A stretch of 64,000 bases of DNA, taken from the NCBI RefSeq assembly GCF_900112205.1, contig NZ_FOKW01000001.1, positions 124,001-188,000 on the forward strand. The letters run 5' to 3'. A model generated the notes under the pieces. It made no database searches. It had not been told where the DNA came from and saw nothing but the letters and a program-made list of their open reading frames with translations. Positions within the stretch are counted from its first letter, which is position 1. Every line of letters starts with the position of its first letter. Shown here in pieces: positions 9,345-17,564 of this stretch. This DNA is from Natronobacterium haloterrestre. Its GTDB lineage: Archaea > Halobacteriota > Halobacteria > Halobacteriales > Natrialbaceae. Both the position numbers and the translations under genes were made by a program.

Positions 9345-10733
9345 CTAAAACAGGTTCGCCTGCTGGTACACCGAAATCCCGTCGTCGGTGATCTCGTACG
9401 GCTTCTTCTCCCGGGAGTGGTTCGCGTCCCTGATCTTCTGGATCTCGATCGCGAGCCGCGTCTCCCGGAAGTCGTCCGGCCGGACGTACTGCATGACGAA
9501 GACGGCGTCCGTGAGGTACTCGACGATTCCGTGCCGGGACGCGTAGGGGTTCCCCTCCGCGGCCTCGCTCGTCAACAGCGCCGTTACGCCAGCCTCCTTC
9601 AGCCCCTTCGTGAAGTCGTAGACCTCGTTGCGGCGCTTGGCCCGGTTCTCGTACATCATCTCGAGCAGCGAGACCGAGTCGAGCACCAGTCGGGTGGCCC
9701 CGAACTCCTCGACGAGTTGCGGGAGTTCGTTGCGGATCGAGGCGAGGCTGTTCGCCATCTCGACCGGGTCGAGGTCGACGATCGCGAGCCTCCCTTCGTC
9801 GACGTATCGGTCGAACGGCATCCCCTTCTCGGTCGCGCTGTCGATCACTCGCTGGCGGCTCTCCTCGAGAGTGATGTACACTGCGCGTTCGCCGTCGGCG
9901 AGCCCCTGGTCGAGGAACTGGAGTCCGAGGGTCGTCTTCCCGGTGCCGGCGCTGCCGATCGCGACTATCAGCGACCGTTCGGGGACGCCGCCCCGGATCA
10001 TCCGGTCGAGTCCCTCGACGCCGAGTTCGGTCCGCGGAAGATCGCTGTCGGGTTCGTCGTCGAAATCATCACTGCCCGGGCCGCCGAACCCGAAGTCGAC
10101 GTCTGCGCCGGTGTCGGTGCCGGTGCCGGTGCCGGTGCCGGTGCCGGAACCGGGCCCCTCCATCGCGCCGGCCATCTGACTCGCCCCGTCTGATTCGTCG
10201 TCGACGTCCGGAACTGCGGCGTTCTCGAGGGCGTCGCCGAAACTCTGATCGAAGAGGGGGCCATCGTCGTCGCCCCCCTCGCCGCCCGCGTCGGACTCGG
10301 ACGTCGGATCAGGGTCGAGATCGGGGTCCGCTCGGTCGGGGTCGAAGGTCGGCTCCGCGTTCGCGGTTGCGTTCGGGTCCGCTATCGGCTCGAGCGACTC
10401 GTCGCCGATCGCGTCCCCGTCGGTCGAATCCGAATCGCTCCGTTTGCCCGCGCCCTCACCCTCACCCTCGCCCTCACCGACCGTCTCGTCGACGATGTGG
10501 GGCTCCGGTTCGAACGGGCCTTCCGACGGCGGCGACGGATCGGGTGGACTCGAGTTCGGGTCCGAATCCGGAGCCGCGTCGGCCTCGTCGTCCCACTGCT
10601 CTTCGAACAGGTCGGAGTCGTCGGGGTCGTCGTCCTCGTCCACTTCCGCCAGCGCCCGCTCGAACCAGTCGTCGTGGTCATCGCGGCCGTCGTGGTCGTC
10701 GTGGTCGTCGAAATCGTCAGTCACGAGCACCAC
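9345..10733 (-). CDS. KaiC-like RecA-superfamily ATPase with a long acidic N-terminal region
   Basis: 462 residues. The C-terminal 225 residues form a KaiC/RadA-type ATPase: Walker A GSAGTGKTT near 260-268, Walker B RLVLDSVSLL near 355, and a KaiC-like C-terminus (RHGIVEYLTDAVFVMQYV). Haloarchaeal paralogues are often linked to signal transduction, but the role is unknown. The first 230 residues are low-complexity and acidic, including DDHDDHDGRDDHDDW, a GE repeat and a GT repeat, encoded by simple DNA repeats (a 6-bp GGTGCC run near 10112-10146). The start is uncertain: GTG codons occur at 10733, 10730 and 10724, and no clear TATA box decides between them. Confidence 0.85.
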   Translation of the reverse strand: MVLVTDDFDDHDDHDGRDDHDDWFERALAEVDEDDDPDDSDLFEEQWDDEADAAPDSDPNSSPPDPSPPSEGPFEPEPHIVDETVGEGEGEGEGAGKRSDSDSTDGDAIGDESLEPIADPNATANAEPTFDPDRADPDLDPDPTSESDAGGEGGDDDGPLFDQSFGDALENAAVPDVDDESDGASQMAGAMEGPGSGTGTGTGTGTDTGADVDFGFGGPGSDDFDDEPDSDLPRTELGVEGLDRMIRGGVPERSLIVAIGSAGTGKTTLGLQFLDQGLADGERAVYITLEESRQRVIDSATEKGMPFDRYVDEGRLAIVDLDPVEMANSLASIRNELPQLVEEFGATRLVLDSVSLLEMMYENRAKRRNEVYDFTKGLKEAGVTALLTSEAAEGNPYASRHGIVEYLTDAVFVMQYVRPDDFRETRLAIEIQKIRDANHSREKKPYEITDDGISVYQQANLF

Positions 10734-11039
10734 CGCCGGGGATCGACGACAACGGGGACGTCGCGAGCGTGGGTCGGCGGAGCGGCCGCCGGTGTCCTCC
10801 CGGGAACGGCCACATGCGAACCCGAGCGCAACGGCTCGCAGTCGGTATCGAGGCCGTCGCCATCGTCGGTCGAAGAGAGAGGGAGTACGTCATAGATCTG
10901 CGACGGATCGGCGCGCTCGGTCGAGACCGCTCTCCGTGCGTTCACCTATTCCGAGTGGACCCACTCGCATTAATGTTGTTGCCCGCTGGAGCGTCGACCG
11001 GGGGTGACTTTTTCATCGCGGGGCCGGTATCCGCTGACG
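10734..11039. other. Divergent intergenic region between the KaiC-like gene and nadK
   Basis: 306 nt without a convincing gene. It must hold the promoters for both divergent genes. A T-rich element (GACTTTTTCA, near 11006-11015) precedes the nadK start by about 28 nt. Short minus-strand reading frames here have shadow-like composition and were not accepted. Confidence 0.4.
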
Positions 11040-11891
11040 ATGTCGGGAGCCGCCGCGGTCGGAATCGTCGCCCAGCGGAACAACGAGCGCGCCCACGAAC
11101 TCGCCGCGGCGCTGACCGAGAGCCTCGAGGGCGAGTTCGACGTCACAGTCGCGGTCGACGAACTCACCGGCGACGCGATCGACGTCGCGGGGATTCCGGT
11201 CGCCGAGATGGCCGACCGCGACTTCGTGGTGAGCATCGGCGGCGACGGTACCCTGCTGTTCGTCGCCCGCGAAGTCGGCTCGACGCCGATCGTCGGCGTC
11301 AACCTCGGCGAGGTCGGCTTTCTCAACGCCGTCCCGCCCGACGATGCTCCCGCCGTTATTACCGATCTCGCCGCCCGCCTGCAAGAGACCGGCTCGCTCG
11401 AGGCCGAGGCCCGGGAACTCGTCCGACTGCGGGCGACCGGCCGCGGGAGCGACTGGACGCTCGAGCCCGCGCTCAACGAGATCGGCGTTCACGGCCCGCG
11501 ACGCGGTCCGGGCGGCGGGGCGACGATCGAGGTCCGGGTCGACGGGAAGCGGTACGTCGAGAGCCACGCCGACGGCGTCCTCGTCGCGACGCCGACCGGC
11601 TCGACAGCCTACAACCTGAGCGAGGGCGGGCCGTTGCTCCGGCCCGACACGGACTCGCTGGTCGTCACCCAGATGGCCGCCACAGACGCGATGCCGTCGC
11701 TGGTCGTCGACACCGACAGCGAGGTGACGCTGTCGATCTCGGAAGCCGACGTCGCCTACGCGATCAGCGATGGCCGCAACCGGCAGCGCCTCGAGCCACC
11801 CGCGACGGTGTCGGTCTCGCTCGCGGACGACCCGGTTCGACTCGTCGGGCCGGAGGCGGACTTCTTCGACGGACTGGAGAAACTGGACTAG
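11040..11891 (+). CDS. nadK: NAD kinase
   Basis: 283-residue NAD(+)/NADH kinase, making NADP from NAD and a phosphoryl donor in the cytoplasm. Diagnostic motifs: GGDGTLL at residues 67-73, the NE motif in ALNEIGVHG, and TPTGSTAYNLSEGGP, which forms the nucleotide site. Start chosen at the ATG at 11040 (MSGAAAVGIV) because an upstream in-frame start at 11004 would add 12 residues overlapping the likely promoter. The 3' end overlaps the convergent DsbA-like gene by 4 nt. The de novo NAD operon nadABC is also in this window, but 26 kb away. Confidence 0.93.
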   Translation: MSGAAAVGIVAQRNNERAHELAAALTESLEGEFDVTVAVDELTGDAIDVAGIPVAEMADRDFVVSIGGDGTLLFVAREVGSTPIVGVNLGEVGFLNAVPPDDAPAVITDLAARLQETGSLEAEARELVRLRATGRGSDWTLEPALNEIGVHGPRRGPGGGATIEVRVDGKRYVESHADGVLVATPTGSTAYNLSEGGPLLRPDTDSLVVTQMAATDAMPSLVVDTDSEVTLSISEADVAYAISDGRNRQRLEPPATVSVSLADDPVRLVGPEADFFDGLEKLD

Positions 11892-12523
11892 CCCTCCCCC
11901 TCGATCAGTCGCTCGAGTTGCTCCGGCGGCACCGCGCCGCGGGCGGCGTGGCCCTCGTAGACGAACGTCGGAACGCCCGTCACGCCCCGTTTCCGGGCGG
12001 CGTCGAACCGCTCCTCGAGGGTCGCACGGAGATCGTCGTCAGCGAGCGCCTCGGTGACGGCGTCGGCGGGGAGGCCGACGTCGGTCGCGAGGTCGACCAG
12101 CACGTCCTCGTCGCCGATGTCGCGGCCGTCCTGCCACAGCGCCTCGTAGATCGCGTCGTCGAAGGCGGCCCACTCCTCGGGATACTCCCGCTTGACGTAC
12201 CAGGAGGCCAGTTGCGCGTGCAGGGAGTCGACCTCGGCCGCGATCTCCTGGGCCATCTCCACGTCGTAGCGTTCCTGGAGGCGACGGACGTTTTCCTTCG
12301 CCTGCTCGAAGTACTCCTCGTCCTTCCCGTCGTCGACGTCGTGGTCGATCGATCCGTCGGGGTTGCGCTTCCCGCGTCGCAAATCGTAGGGATGCCACTC
12401 GATCTCGAGGGGGTCGTCTCGGCGCTTGCGGTACCGTGCGAGCGACTGTTTGCCCAGATAACAGAAGGGGCAGACGTAGTCGGCGTACACCTCGAGGCGG
12501 TCCGGCGCGTCGTCTACGGACAT
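11888..12523 (-). CDS. DsbA family (FrnE-like) thiol oxidoreductase
   Basis: 211 residues. Starts LEVYADYVCPFCYLGK with a CPFC active site (Cys18, Cys21) and ends with the cis-proline loop GVTGVPTFVYEG, both standard for DsbA/FrnE proteins. There is no signal peptide, so it is probably cytoplasmic like FrnE. The middle is the usual helical insertion. The gene converges with nadK and the two overlap by 4 nt. The partner substrate is unknown. Confidence 0.92.
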   Translation of the reverse strand: MSVDDAPDRLEVYADYVCPFCYLGKQSLARYRKRRDDPLEIEWHPYDLRRGKRNPDGSIDHDVDDGKDEEYFEQAKENVRRLQERYDVEMAQEIAAEVDSLHAQLASWYVKREYPEEWAAFDDAIYEALWQDGRDIGDEDVLVDLATDVGLPADAVTEALADDDLRATLEERFDAARKRGVTGVPTFVYEGHAARGAVPPEQLERLIEGEG

Positions 12524-12587
12524 TGACGACGGTAGCGGATCCGGAAGGAAAAGTCGTGGGCTACCGGAGGGTGACCGGATGACGGGG

Positions 12588-13427
12588 TTACGGCTCGCCG
12601 TCCGTCCCGTCGCTCCCGCGCCCGTCGTCGGGCGTCTCGACCGCCGGAGCGTCGTTCTCCGTGCCGGCGCTCTCCGGCAGGTTCGGATCCCGGTACGGGT
12701 TCCGCCCGTAGGCGGGCAGGTCGTCCTCGAGTTGCGATTTCAGCACGCGCCGGAGCCGGTTCAGGCTCGTCGTATCGAGGCCGTACTTCGCCGCCAGTTC
12801 CTTGAACGTCGGCTCGTCGGCGATGTCGTGGGCGCGGTACTGCCCGAACAGCTCCTCCATCCGGTCGGGCGACAGTTCCTGGGCGTCGACGTCGTCCAGC
12901 CCGAAGTACGAGCGACGGTCGACGTCGACGACGTGGCGGATGACCACGAGCGCGACCTTCGGGATGGCCCGCTGGCTGCCGAACTCCGTGAGGTCGATCT
13001 CGTCCATGACGCCCAGCGCCAGGTCCCGCTGCCACGGGGTCAGCTCGAGGGCGTTACACAGCGCCTGGGTCGTCCGGAGCCGGTCGAGCCGGTGGGCGCG
13101 CTCGCTGTAGCCCGGCGTCGCCGCGTGCTGTTCGTCGTGAAGCCGGCGCACGCTCTCGGAGACGTCCGAGTCGGGCGACTCCGGGCGGCCGATGACCGTC
13201 GCGCTCGGGGTGACGATACCCCAGCGGCGGACGGTCGAATCCCGTTGGACGTCCGCGCGGGAGAGGGCACCCGAACCGGGGCGGGTCTCGAGGCGACGAT
13301 CGGGACCCGGGTGAGGGCGGCCGCGTCGGTACTCGAGACCTCCCTCGCGCTGGCCCGAACCGTCGGAGCCGTCCGCCACCGGCGTCGGTCCGTCTCGCGA
13401 GCGGGGGTCGGCACCGTCGTCTCTCAT
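12588..13427 (-). CDS. Probable haloarchaeal RNA polymerase epsilon subunit (rpoeps-like)
   Basis: 279 residues from the ATG at 13427 (MRDDGADPRSRDG). The N-terminal 60 residues are disordered and charged. The core (from VRRLHDEQHAATPGYSERAHRLDRLRTTQALCNALELTPWQRD onward) is helical with a cyclin-like look and ends LDTTSLNRLRRVLKSQL. From memory this matches the protein annotated in haloarchaea as RNA polymerase subunit epsilon, known biochemically from Halobacterium polymerase preparations. It is not in the rpo operon here. I am fairly sure of the family and less sure of the biochemical role. An in-frame start at 13478 would add 17 residues and is less likely. Confidence 0.6.
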   Translation of the reverse strand: MRDDGADPRSRDGPTPVADGSDGSGQREGGLEYRRGRPHPGPDRRLETRPGSGALSRADVQRDSTVRRWGIVTPSATVIGRPESPDSDVSESVRRLHDEQHAATPGYSERAHRLDRLRTTQALCNALELTPWQRDLALGVMDEIDLTEFGSQRAIPKVALVVIRHVVDVDRRSYFGLDDVDAQELSPDRMEELFGQYRAHDIADEPTFKELAAKYGLDTTSLNRLRRVLKSQLEDDLPAYGRNPYRDPNLPESAGTENDAPAVETPDDGRGSDGTDGEP

Positions 13428-13718
13428 CTCGTGTGTCGGTGAGTGAGGGAAACGGAAAAAGGCTCGCACCCGTCGCACTGTCGGATATCGTAACTCCTAG
13501 CGGTTCTGACTGGTTCGTGGAGGTTCGACGGCGAGGCTCGACCCGTGCTGTAACTGGCGCGCATCTCGCTCGAGTTCGATCCCGATACTGCCGGACCAAT
13601 GCCCACACCGATCGCCCTCGAGACGCCATCGGGTTCACCGACTTCTGTCCAGTAGTACGAGCAGCTACGCCGTTCCCGCTGATACCCGTGACTCGGCGGC
13701 GAACCGTCCCGCGAAAAT
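13428..13718. other. Non-coding region upstream of the DUF1611 gene
   Basis: About 290 nt between the divergent epsilon-like gene and the first copy of the promoter-like 39-bp motif. I see no gene or stable RNA in it; the epsilon-like promoter must be at its left end. Confidence 0.4.
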
Positions 13719-13757
13719 CCCTTCGTATCTCCATCTTGTGACCAGAGACACTTAAAG
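13719..13757 (+). promoter_or_regulatory. Promoter-like 39-bp motif, copy A (upstream of DUF1611 gene)
   Basis: First of six near-identical 39-nt blocks in this neighbourhood. Its core CTTGTGACCAGA is followed by CACTTAAAG, which resembles a BRE/TATA box. Initiation about 25 nt downstream would fall near 13778, giving a leader of about 40 nt for the ATG at 13818. The preceding TCCCGCGAAAA is shared only with copy B. Confidence 0.7.
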
Positions 13758-13817
13758 AACTGAGCGACGCGGCCAGCGAGGGATAGCACTTTGCGACCTG
13801 CTACCAAACGTCGAGAC

Positions 13818-14864
13818 ATGAATCTCCGCAGCAGGTTCGGGGAACCGGACCCGACGCCCGCCGTCGTCCTCGCGGAGGGCGAGTTCGGCGAGCCCGGGGG
13901 GAAGACCGCACACGGCGTCGTGATGCACAGCGAACTCTTCGAGGCCGCGGTCGTCGTCGACTCCGGGACGGCCGGGACGACCGCCGACGAAGTCCTCGAG
14001 AACCCGTCAGTCGACCCGATTCCGGTGGTCGCCTCGGTAGCGGACGCGCTCGAACGGGCACCGGAGGCCGAGGCGCTGGTAATCGGGGTCGCGCCGGCCG
14101 GCGGCGACCTCCCGGAGTCGTGGGTCGATGGAATCCGCGCGGCGATGCGGGCCGGTTGCGACGTCGTCTCGGGGCTGCACGTCTTTCTCTCCGAGCGCGA
14201 GGAGTGGACGGAGTTCGCCGCAGAGACCGGCGTCGATCTCTACGACGTCCGGAAGCCGCCCGCCGAGGACGACCTTCGCGTTGCGGACGGCAGCGTCGAC
14301 GAGGTCGACGCGGACGTCGTGCTGACGACGGGGACCGACTGTGCGGTCGGGAAACGGACGACGGCGTTCGAACTCTACCGGGCGGCCCGCCGGGTCGGCC
14401 GCGACGCCGCCTGGGTCGCGACCGGCCAGACCGGGATCATGGTCGGCGCCCACCGCGGCGTCGTGATCGACCGCGTCCCCGCGGACTTCGCGGCCGGGGT
14501 CGTCGAGGACCTCGTCACCGACGTCGCGGCCGACCACGAAATCGTCTTCGTCGAGGGACAGGCGTCGCTCGCCCACCGCGCGTACTCGGGCGTCACGCTG
14601 TCGATCCTGCACGGCTGCTGGCCCGACGCCGCCGTGGTGGCGGACGACCCCGGCCGGAGCGATCGAACCCACTACGAACAGTGGCCCGTGGCCGGCCTCG
14701 AGCGCGAGGTCGACCTGATCGAACGCCTCTCGGACGCGACGGTCGCTGGCGTCTCGACGTGGGGCGACCCCGACGAGGCGAGCGCCCGCGACCTCCCGGC
14801 GGCGAACGTCTACCGGGAGGGCGGCCCGGCGCGGCTGCTCGAGGCCGTCACGGACGCGCTCTGA
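13818..14864 (+). CDS. DUF1611 family protein (DgcN-like)
   Basis: 348 residues from the ATG at 13818 (an in-frame start at 13791 is possible). The protein has an N-terminal Rossmann-like part with AEALVIGVAPAGGDLP and a C-terminal P-loop-like segment (TGTDCAVGKRTTAFEL near residue 168), followed by VATGQTGIMVGAHRGVVIDRV and FVEGQASLAHRAY. This is the DUF1611 family; bacterial members such as DgcN act with DgcA in D-glutamate catabolism, but no DgcA homologue is adjacent here, so the substrate is open. It is preceded by copy A of the 39-bp motif and converges with the RlaP-like gene, 3 nt away. Confidence 0.82.
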   Translation: MNLRSRFGEPDPTPAVVLAEGEFGEPGGKTAHGVVMHSELFEAAVVVDSGTAGTTADEVLENPSVDPIPVVASVADALERAPEAEALVIGVAPAGGDLPESWVDGIRAAMRAGCDVVSGLHVFLSEREEWTEFAAETGVDLYDVRKPPAEDDLRVADGSVDEVDADVVLTTGTDCAVGKRTTAFELYRAARRVGRDAAWVATGQTGIMVGAHRGVVIDRVPADFAAGVVEDLVTDVAADHEIVFVEGQASLAHRAYSGVTLSILHGCWPDAAVVADDPGRSDRTHYEQWPVAGLEREVDLIERLSDATVAGVSTWGDPDEASARDLPAANVYREGGPARLLEAVTDAL

Positions 14865-14867
14865 GCG

Positions 14868-15854
14868 TTATCGACCGCGACCGTCTCCTCGGCGCACCCG
14901 GGCGGCGTCGATCATCCCGTCGACGAACGCGTCCAGTCGCGCCGGCTCCGGTCCCGGGCGCGCGTGTACGGTCGGATCGATCTCCCGTGGCGGATGCGCG
15001 AACTCGCGGCCGACCCTGTCGCCGACCTCCGCGTCGCCGTCACCCGCCCGTTTGCGCTCGAGGAGGGCTCGAGCGCGCTCGATCCGTTCCGGGTCGAAGA
15101 CGGCCGGGGCTTGCTCGCGGAGGAACGTTTCGAAGGAAAGTGCGGGTAGGTCGTGGTCGTGGTCGTGGTCGTGATCACCGTCCGCGCGCTCGCCGGTCGC
15201 CCGGAGGTAGCGTGCGTACATCGCCGCGCGGTAGATCGTGAGGTTGCGCTTGACCGTCGGTCGGGTCGCCGTCTCGGCGTAGCGGTCGTCGTCGGCCGAA
15301 ATCGTCCGTCGCTCGTCGCCGTCGCGAACGACGTAGACCCGTCCGTCCTCGCCGCCCCCTTCGCGGACCTCCTCGATCGGGTAGGTCTCGCCGTCGCGGA
15401 CCAGGTGCTCGGAGAGGTACTTGCGGTAGTTGCTCGCCGCGATCGAGCGCCAGTCGTGGTAGAGATCGATCGGGTCGTACGTCCGCTCGAGGTACGCCCG
15501 CAGGTCAGTCGGATCGAACGCGTCGCGGTACCGGATCGGGCTCCGACACAGCGCCAGCGCGCTCTCGTTGGAGTCGGCGAGCAGTTCGGCGAACCGCCGG
15601 ACGTCGAGGCCCTGGAGTTCGACCTCGCCGTGATCGGCGACGATCGTCTCCTCGGGTCCCTCGAGGTGAGCGTACCGCCGGAGGTCGGTCGGCACGAAGA
15701 CGAACCCGACGTCGTAGTCGCTGTCCGGACCGGCCCCGTCCCAGGCGTGGCTGCCGCGGGCGACCGCCAGCGGGACGGCCACCTCGCGGCGCTCTTCGAG
15801 TTCCTCGAGGTGGTCGTCGACGGCGGTACGAACGCGTGACGGGACTGGAGACAC
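14868..15854 (-). CDS. RlaP-like nucleotidyltransferase (Pol beta superfamily)
   Basis: 328 residues. The N-terminus carries the Pol beta nucleotidyltransferase signature: GS at 34-35 and DSDYD at 44-48 in ARGSHAWDGAGPDSDYDVGFVFV, then LQGLDVRRFAELLADSNESALALCRSP. This arrangement matches the RlaP/YcgL family, named for genes near RNA ligase (RtcB) repair systems; a role in RNA end metabolism is inference. Residues near 230-237 form an alternating His-Asp tract (HDHDHDHD) encoded by a GTCGTG repeat at about 15153-15173. The gene converges with DUF1611 and its 5' end abuts copy B of the promoter-like motif on the other strand. Confidence 0.75.
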   Translation of the reverse strand: MSPVPSRVRTAVDDHLEELEERREVAVPLAVARGSHAWDGAGPDSDYDVGFVFVPTDLRRYAHLEGPEETIVADHGEVELQGLDVRRFAELLADSNESALALCRSPIRYRDAFDPTDLRAYLERTYDPIDLYHDWRSIAASNYRKYLSEHLVRDGETYPIEEVREGGGEDGRVYVVRDGDERRTISADDDRYAETATRPTVKRNLTIYRAAMYARYLRATGERADGDHDHDHDHDLPALSFETFLREQAPAVFDPERIERARALLERKRAGDGDAEVGDRVGREFAHPPREIDPTVHARPGPEPARLDAFVDGMIDAARVRRGDGRGR

Positions 15855-15884
15855 GGCTAGGGAAACGATGGGTCCCGCGAAAAG

Positions 15885-15923
15885 CCCTTCGTAGCTTCAC
15901 CTTGTGACCAGAGGCACTTAAAG
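15885..15923 (+). promoter_or_regulatory. Promoter-like 39-bp motif, copy B
   Basis: Contains CCTTGTGACCAGAGG then CACTTAAAG, with no indel relative to the other five copies. It lies 30 nt upstream of the RlaP-like start codon but in the opposite orientation; a predicted plus-strand transcript would start near 15945. The block also shares upstream TCCCGCGAAAA with copy A. Confidence 0.7.
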
Positions 15924-16008
15924 AACCTCGAGGCGAGACCGGTTCCGTTCGTGCCCGGGTCGGATCGGGTAGTCGCACCGCTCGAGGATGGTACGTCGCG
16001 GAGAATCT

Positions 16009-16047
16009 CCCGTCGTATCTCCACCTTGTGACCAGAGGCACTTAAAC
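16009..16047 (+). promoter_or_regulatory. Promoter-like 39-bp motif, copy C
   Basis: CCCGTCGTATCTCC, CCTTGTGACCAGAGG and CACTTAAAC in the same register as the other copies; 124 nt downstream of copy B. Similarity to copy D extends about ten bases further upstream (GGAGAATCT). Sequence after the TATA-like element is unrelated to the other units. Confidence 0.7.
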
Positions 16048-16166
16048 GCCGGTCGGTCTATCACCGAACTCGTCTCGAGGTAAAGCGCGATCGGAGGACG
16101 TCTCCGACTCCGCTCGAGCGAGAGCGTTACAACTACAGGATTGACACCAAGTTCCTCGGAGAATCT

Positions 16167-16205
16167 CCCGTCGTATCTCCACCTTGTGACCAGAAGTACT
16201 TAAGC
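16167..16205 (+). promoter_or_regulatory. Promoter-like 39-bp motif, copy D
   Basis: CCCGTCGTATCTCC, CCTTGTGACCAGAAG and TACTTAAGC; 158 nt downstream of copy C. The most divergent TATA-like part of the set (TACTTAAG instead of CACTTAAA). Confidence 0.7.
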
Positions 16206-16312
16206 GACGATCGGATCGGAGGATCCCCCTCGAGACTGCGGTTGCGGTTCACGAATCCCAGGGGCGTTGCTGGAGAACTCGTACGAGTACAGCCCAAGTA
16301 AGCGGCCCGTCT

Positions 16313-16351
16313 CCCGTCGTATCTCTACCTTGTGACCAGAGACACTTAAAG
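16313..16351 (+). promoter_or_regulatory. Promoter-like 39-bp motif, copy E
   Basis: CCCGTCGTATCTCTACC, TTGTGACCAGAGA and CACTTAAAG; 146 nt downstream of copy D. The flanking upstream GGAGAA seen in C, D and F is replaced, which marks the left limit of the conserved block. Confidence 0.7.
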
Positions 16352-16451
16352 AGCGATCGCGGTGTGGTCCACGACCTTGCTCGAGCGAGGGCGATCGCAC
16401 GGACGAGAGCAGGAGAGTCGGGACTACCGGATCACAGGCTTCGGAGAAGTT

Positions 16452-16490
16452 CCCGTCGTATCTTCACCTTGTGACCAGAACCACTTAAAG
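16452..16490 (+). promoter_or_regulatory. Promoter-like 39-bp motif, copy F (proximal to mptA)
   Basis: CCCGTCGTATCTTCACC, TTGTGACCAGAAC and CACTTAAAG; 139 nt downstream of copy E. A transcript starting about 25 nt downstream, near 16510, would reach the mptA ATG at 16596 with a leader of about 85 nt, so this copy is the likely proximal mptA promoter. Confidence 0.7.
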
Positions 16491-16595
16491 GACGACGCCC
16501 GCTCGAGCGCCGTCCACGTTTTCTCTCCTCGAGCGGGGGGCGCGGAGAGTTCGTCTTCCGAAAGGTCTAATCGCACCCTTCCCTGAATGCGGCCA

Positions 16596-17534
16596 ATGAG
16601 TCATCAACTCCCCGACGTACAGGCGACGTCTCCCGACGTCACCGTCGGCCTGAGCCAGGTCGGCGTTACGGGCGTGGAGAAACTCGTCAAGATCGCCCGC
16701 GAGGACGACCGGCCCATCGTACTCACCGCCGAGTTCGAGGTCTTCGTCGACCTCCCGGCGTGGCGAAAGGGCGCCGACATGAGCCGCAACATGGAGGTCA
16801 TCGACGAGATCCTCGAGGACGCCACCCGCGAGGAAGCCTACCGCGTCGAGGAGGTCTGTGGCGAGGCCGCCGAACGACTGCTCGAGAAACACGACTACAC
16901 CTCCCGCGCCGAGGTGTCGATGGAGGCGGAGTTCATGCGCCGCGAACGGACGCCGGCCAGCGACCGCGAGACCCAACATACCGTCGACATCATCGCCTCC
17001 GCGACGGCGACCGACCAGGGCACGCGCGAGGAGATCGGCGCCGAAGTGACGGGGATGACGGTCTGTCCCTGCTCGCAGGGGATGTCAGCGGCGCGCGCGA
17101 AACAGACCCTCGAGGACCTGGGCGTCGACCAGGAGACGATCACCGAGTTCCTGAACGAGGTCCCACAGCCGGGCCACTCCCAGCGCGGGCACGCGACGCT
17201 GACCGTCGAGGCCGGCGGGGACCCCGACGTCGACCTGAACGACGTGATCGACATCGCGCGCGACTCGATGAGCGCGCGGATCTACAACCTCGCGAAACGG
17301 CCCGACGAGGACCACATGACCTACGAGGCCCACGCGGACGCCAAGTTCGTCGAGGACTGCGTGCGTTCGATGGCCGAGGGCGTGGTCGAGGAGTTCGATC
17401 ACCTCCCGGACGACGCGGTGATCACGATGAAACAGTCCAACGACGAGTCGATCCACCAGCACAACGCCCACGCCGAGCGCATCGTCGAGATGAAGCGACT
17501 GCGCTCGGAAGTAAGCGGGAACGTCGACGATTAG
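16596..17534 (+). CDS. mptA: GTP cyclohydrolase MptA (type IV)
   Basis: 312 residues from the ATG at 16596 ([15 protein letters not shown]). It converts GTP to 7,8-dihydroneopterin 2',3'-cyclic phosphate, the first step of pterin (folate or methanopterin type) synthesis in archaea. Family marks: [17 protein letters not shown] around the metal-ligand His128, the VCPCSQGMS motif at about 156-163, and the C-terminal [19 protein letters not shown] start at 16587 would add three residues. It stands at the end of the array of promoter-like repeats and converges with the TrmB-type regulator gene. Confidence 0.95.
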   Translation: MSHQLPDVQATSPDVTVGLSQVGVTGVEKLVKIAREDDRPIVLTAEFEVFVDLPAWRKGADMSRNMEVIDEILEDATREEAYRVEEVCGEAAERLLEKHDYTSRAEVSMEAEFMRRERTPASDRETQHTVDIIASATATDQGTREEIGAEVTGMTVCPCSQGMSAARAKQTLEDLGVDQETITEFLNEVPQPGHSQRGHATLTVEAGGDPDVDLNDVIDIARDSMSARIYNLAKRPDEDHMTYEAHADAKFVEDCVRSMAEGVVEEFDHLPDDAVITMKQSNDESIHQHNAHAERIVEMKRLRSEVSGNVDD

Positions 17535-17564
17535 CCGTCGGAGACCCACCGAACAGCCGGGCAG

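Noticed and set aside
10367-12526. 719-codon plus-strand frame over the KaiC-like, nadK and DsbA-like genes
   Set aside because: Arg-rich low-complexity translation that runs through three real genes in other frames.
15885-16490. CRISPR array
   Set aside because: Repeats diverge from each other, spacings vary from 124 to 158 bp, no leader or cas genes are present, and the repeat ends in a TATA-like element.
15885-16490. An rRNA operon following the serial promoter-like motifs
   Set aside because: The sequence after the array is mptA and no 16S-like sequence occurs anywhere in the window; the analogy concerns layout only.
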